From contig FPIT01000007.1 of the NCBI GenBank assembly GCA_900119285.1, positions 62,001 to 126,000 on the forward strand: a DNA stretch of 64,000 nucleotides, given 5' to 3'. This stretch comes from Prevotellaceae bacterium HUN156. Lineage in GTDB: Bacteria > Bacteroidota > Bacteroidia > Bacteroidales > Bacteroidaceae. Below, piece by piece: positions 61,656 through 64,000 of the stretch (positions are counted from its first letter, which is position 1; the number at the start of each line of letters is the position of its first letter). The notes beneath the pieces were generated by a model. The model saw only the letters and a list, made by a program, of their open reading frames with translations, was not told where the DNA came from and searched no databases. The position numbers and the translations under genes were made by a program.

Positions 61656-63395
61656 ATGGGAAAAAAGTTACTTTCTATTCTCATGCTCACGCTGATGAGT
61701 ATTGCAGCGTGGGGACAAGCTCCAGCAGGTGTTGAGGCAGTAGACCTCAATCTACCCAGTGGAATTATGTGGGCTAATATGAACATCGGAGCCACTAGTG
61801 AAACGGACTATGGTGATTATTTCGCATGGGGTGCTACCTCACCTTACTACAGCACTCTTTCTCCTCTAACTTGGAATACTGGCTATACAGCTGGTTATGT
61901 AGAAGCCAATGCCCCCTTATGGGATGGCGCCGCTTGGACTAAGTATAACGACACAGACAGCAAGACCGCTCTTGAGGCTGCCGATGATGCTGTTGTAGCC
62001 AACTGGGGCGCACCTTGGCAGATGCCTACTTATGAAGAATACGTGGAGTTGGTTGCTAACACTACTCATGAATGGGTTAGCAATTACAACAACACAGGTG
62101 TTAGTGGCTATAAGTTTGTCAATCAGCAAGATAACACCAAGTTCATCTTCCTGCCAGCAGCTGGCTTGATTGAGGGTACAGATTTTACCAATAAGGGAAC
62201 CCTTGGTTATTACAGGCTGGCTACGCTTGACGCAAATGTAGAATCAGCGAAGATTTTCTACTTTAGCAGCACCGCCTTTAATAACACTGCTGCTCCTCGC
62301 TACAGAGGTATGACTATTCGTGCCATTCAGCATCCCAATTTCCTTGTAACGCTGAAGATGGGTACTGACGACGCCTCTAATTGGAGCATCTCGCCTAACA
62401 CTGGCGAAGAGAATACACTTGTCACGCTGAGATATAGTGGTACAAGACACCTCAAGTCAGTGAGAGCCTATGAGAAGATTGACAACAATCCATTGCTGAT
62501 TCCATTGACGCTTGAGGCTACAGCTGATGGTGCCATTTCTATCACCAATGCTGCCAGCGGTATGCAATACACCAAGAATGGTGGAGCCAAGACTGCTGTT
62601 TCCACCTCTATCCCTGTTAGTGCTGGCGATGTCATCCAGTTCTATGGCACAAAGACCAACGTTACCTCTTATAGTGTTACCAAGATTGGCTGTACAGTAG
62701 ACTGTTACATCTATGGCAACATCATGAGTCTGGTCAACGAGACCTACTTCCCCACAGCCAAAGAGCTGAGTACTACCAGTGTCTTTGCATATCTGTTCCA
62801 AAACAATACGCACATCATCAATCACGACACCAAGATTCTGGTACTCCCAGCCACTACGTTGTCTGTAAGTTGCTATGAAGGTTTGTTTGATGGTTGTACA
62901 GGTCTTACCGTAGCTCCAGAATTGCCAGCAGAAACACTGGTTAATTATTGCTATAGATACATGTTCCGGAAATGTTCTGGCTTAACAACTGCACCTGATC
63001 TGCCTGCTATGGAATTGGCTACTCAGTGCTATAAGAGTATGTTTAATAATTGTACGAATCTGACTGCAGCTCCAGCTACTCTACCCGCAACAACACTACA
63101 AACTAACTGTTATGAAAGTATGTTCGAAAGCTGTTCTAAGCTGACTACATCGCCCATTTTGCCTGCTCCCACTTTGGCAGCTTCTTGCTATCTGTATATG
63201 TTCCGTGGTTGTAGCCTTCTGGAGAATGTAACCTGCCTTGCAACTACCCACAGTGCATATAATTGTACCAACAACTGGCTACAAGGTGTTAAGAGTTCTG
63301 GTACATTCTACAAAGCATCTGCTGCTTCGTGGACAACAGGTAACGCTACTAGTGTTCCAAGCGGATGGGAGATACATGACTATGTAGCACCCTAA
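61656..63395 (+). CDS. Secreted FISUMP-domain protein with Cys-containing BspA-like repeats
   Basis: A 579-residue protein. The signal peptide is MGKKLLSILMLTLMSIAAWG. Residues 28-225 form a FISUMP domain (VDLNLPSGIMWANMNIGATS, YGDYFAWGATSPYY, ANWGAPWQMPTYEEYVELV). A beta-rich middle (about 228-395) follows. The C-terminal part (about 400-545) has four 23-24-residue repeats with the pattern C-Y-x-x-M-F-x-x-C-x-x-L-T-x-A-P-x-L-P-A, e.g. CYRYMFRKCSGLTTAPDLPA and CYKSMFNNCTNLTAAP, a BspA-related repeat. No C-terminal sorting tail is seen. Surface adhesion is likely; ligand unknown. The next gene begins 48 bp downstream. Confidence 0.83.
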   Translation: MGKKLLSILMLTLMSIAAWGQAPAGVEAVDLNLPSGIMWANMNIGATSETDYGDYFAWGATSPYYSTLSPLTWNTGYTAGYVEANAPLWDGAAWTKYNDTDSKTALEAADDAVVANWGAPWQMPTYEEYVELVANTTHEWVSNYNNTGVSGYKFVNQQDNTKFIFLPAAGLIEGTDFTNKGTLGYYRLATLDANVESAKIFYFSSTAFNNTAAPRYRGMTIRAIQHPNFLVTLKMGTDDASNWSISPNTGEENTLVTLRYSGTRHLKSVRAYEKIDNNPLLIPLTLEATADGAISITNAASGMQYTKNGGAKTAVSTSIPVSAGDVIQFYGTKTNVTSYSVTKIGCTVDCYIYGNIMSLVNETYFPTAKELSTTSVFAYLFQNNTHIINHDTKILVLPATTLSVSCYEGLFDGCTGLTVAPELPAETLVNYCYRYMFRKCSGLTTAPDLPAMELATQCYKSMFNNCTNLTAAPATLPATTLQTNCYESMFESCSKLTTSPILPAPTLAASCYLYMFRGCSLLENVTCLATTHSAYNCTNNWLQGVKSSGTFYKASAASWTTGNATSVPSGWEIHDYVAP

Positions 63396-63443
63396 CAGCG
63401 ATTATTCAGATTAGAACATCAATAACAAAAGAAAGACAATATT

Positions 63444-64000
63444 ATGAAAAAGAAAATATATACCATATTGGCACTGCTCACTATAGCAGTAAGTGGAGTG
63501 TGGGCTCAGACTGCCGTCACCCTCACCCCCACTGCCGACAATGAGTGGACATTCAGTCTGCCCAAGTTCAACGTAGAGATTGAGGCAGTGTATTACACAG
63601 ACCTGCTTGAGGCTGACGACAATAGTACATGGCTTACAGACAACGACGGAGAGACTGCCGACATCTGGCTCGGACGCACCCTGAAGTCTGGTAGTTGGAA
63701 CACCTTTGCTGCCCCCTTTGACATCAGCGATACCGAACTGGCCTCCTTAGGCATCACTGCCAAGCAGCTCTCCACCTCATCCTACTCTAATGGCAAGCTT
63801 ACGCTTCTCTTCAGCGATGCCACCAGTATTGAGGCAGGCAAGCCTTATATGGTAAAGGTCGCTGCCGACGTAGCTACCCCCACATTCGACGATGTCACTA
63901 TCAGCAAGACCACCACACCAACGGTAACCTCTGTAGTCGACTTCGTACCCTCTTTGGGTAAGACCCTTGCCACTGGTCCTACTGGCGACGAAAGCAACAA
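63444..64000 (+). CDS. Secreted surface protein, 3' truncated by window edge
   Basis: ATG at 63444, frame open to the end (185 codons seen). Signal peptide MKKKIYTILALLTIAVSGVW followed by AQ. The rest is beta-rich, with LKSGSWNTFAAPFDISD and EAGKPYMVKVAA, blocks seen in many large Prevotella surface proteins with repeats or LRR domains further on. It lies 48 bp after the FISUMP gene with no clear promoter, so the two may be co-transcribed. The domain structure beyond the edge is unknown. Confidence 0.78.
   Translation, partial: MKKKIYTILALLTIAVSGVWAQTAVTLTPTADNEWTFSLPKFNVEIEAVYYTDLLEADDNSTWLTDNDGETADIWLGRTLKSGSWNTFAAPFDISDTELASLGITAKQLSTSSYSNGKLTLLFSDATSIEAGKPYMVKVAADVATPTFDDVTISKTTTPTVTSVVDFVPSLGKTLATGPTGDESN

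Overview
The window looks like a chromosomal segment from a Bacteroidota species, most likely Prevotella/Segatella or a close relative. Four things point there: (i) gene after gene is preceded by the Bacteroidota-type promoter (TTTG, 19-21 nt, TAnnTTTG); (ii) BspA-type leucine-rich and FISUMP secreted proteins, and two proteins ending in GxYI...KKIV-type tails; (iii) lineage-typical families (DUF4301, DUF4738, DUF5715, DUF3127, CCDC81-HU/SPOR, fused LpxC-FabZ, fused ThrA); (iv) gene orders such as dnaN-exonuclease-coaBC. I see no rRNA, tRNA, CRISPR array, transposase or prophage. Most of it is core metabolism with surface-protein genes at both ends.

Layout. 1-6.0 kb: a truncated LRR surface protein, then a minus-strand run of a reverse rubrerythrin, a beta-helix lipoprotein, a UDP-GlcNAc 2-epimerase homologue lacking its usual catalytic residues, a CotH-kinase protein and a tiny HExxH membrane protein. 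6.2-12.8 kb: threonine operon (thrA, a PGM-family probable homoserine kinase, thrC) running into a tagaturonate reductase and a strong terminator, followed by a 22-bp-period array of small palindromes. 12.9-20.9 kb: leucine genes on the minus strand (leuA-leuC-leuD-leuA-like; then leuB, a TPR protein and a DUF5715 peptidase-like protein from a separate promoter). The leuA leader encodes a 27-residue peptide rich in Leu/Ile/Val and a terminator/antiterminator pair, a textbook attenuator layout. 20.9-28.1 kb: polysaccharide-export operon (Wza-like, Wzz-like, CapD-like, DUF4301). 28.1-32.1 kb: a DUF3127 SSB-like protein, diverging from dnaN-exonuclease-coaBC. 32-39 kb: phosphoglucomutase, and gyrA followed by two paralogous secreted TPR proteins. 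39-42.6 kb: rfbC-ugd-DUF4738 lipoprotein-nitrilase. 42.7-48.4 kb: HU/SPOR protein, FHA protein, a candidate small RNA, cytidylate-kinase-like protein, EamA transporter, truA and an HD phosphohydrolase. 48.5-55.1 kb: lipid A genes lpxD, lpxC-fabZ, lpxA, then miaA and a class A PBP. 55.2-61.5 kb: an L-arabinose operon (mutarotase, SSS symporter, NrtR-type AraR, araD, araA) closed by a terminator without araB. 61.6-64 kb: a FISUMP/Cys-repeat secreted protein and the start of another secreted protein cut by the window edge.

The observations that most deserve follow-up are the leu attenuator, the 22-bp palindrome array, 7-bp-period tandem repeats lying inside two reading frames and supplying the TTG start of miaA, the candidate sRNA with a palindrome filling its promoter spacer, and the epimerase with substituted active-site positions. 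Start codons were moved downstream from the longest frame for eight genes where signal peptides, family N-termini, promoter position or the leader structure required it.
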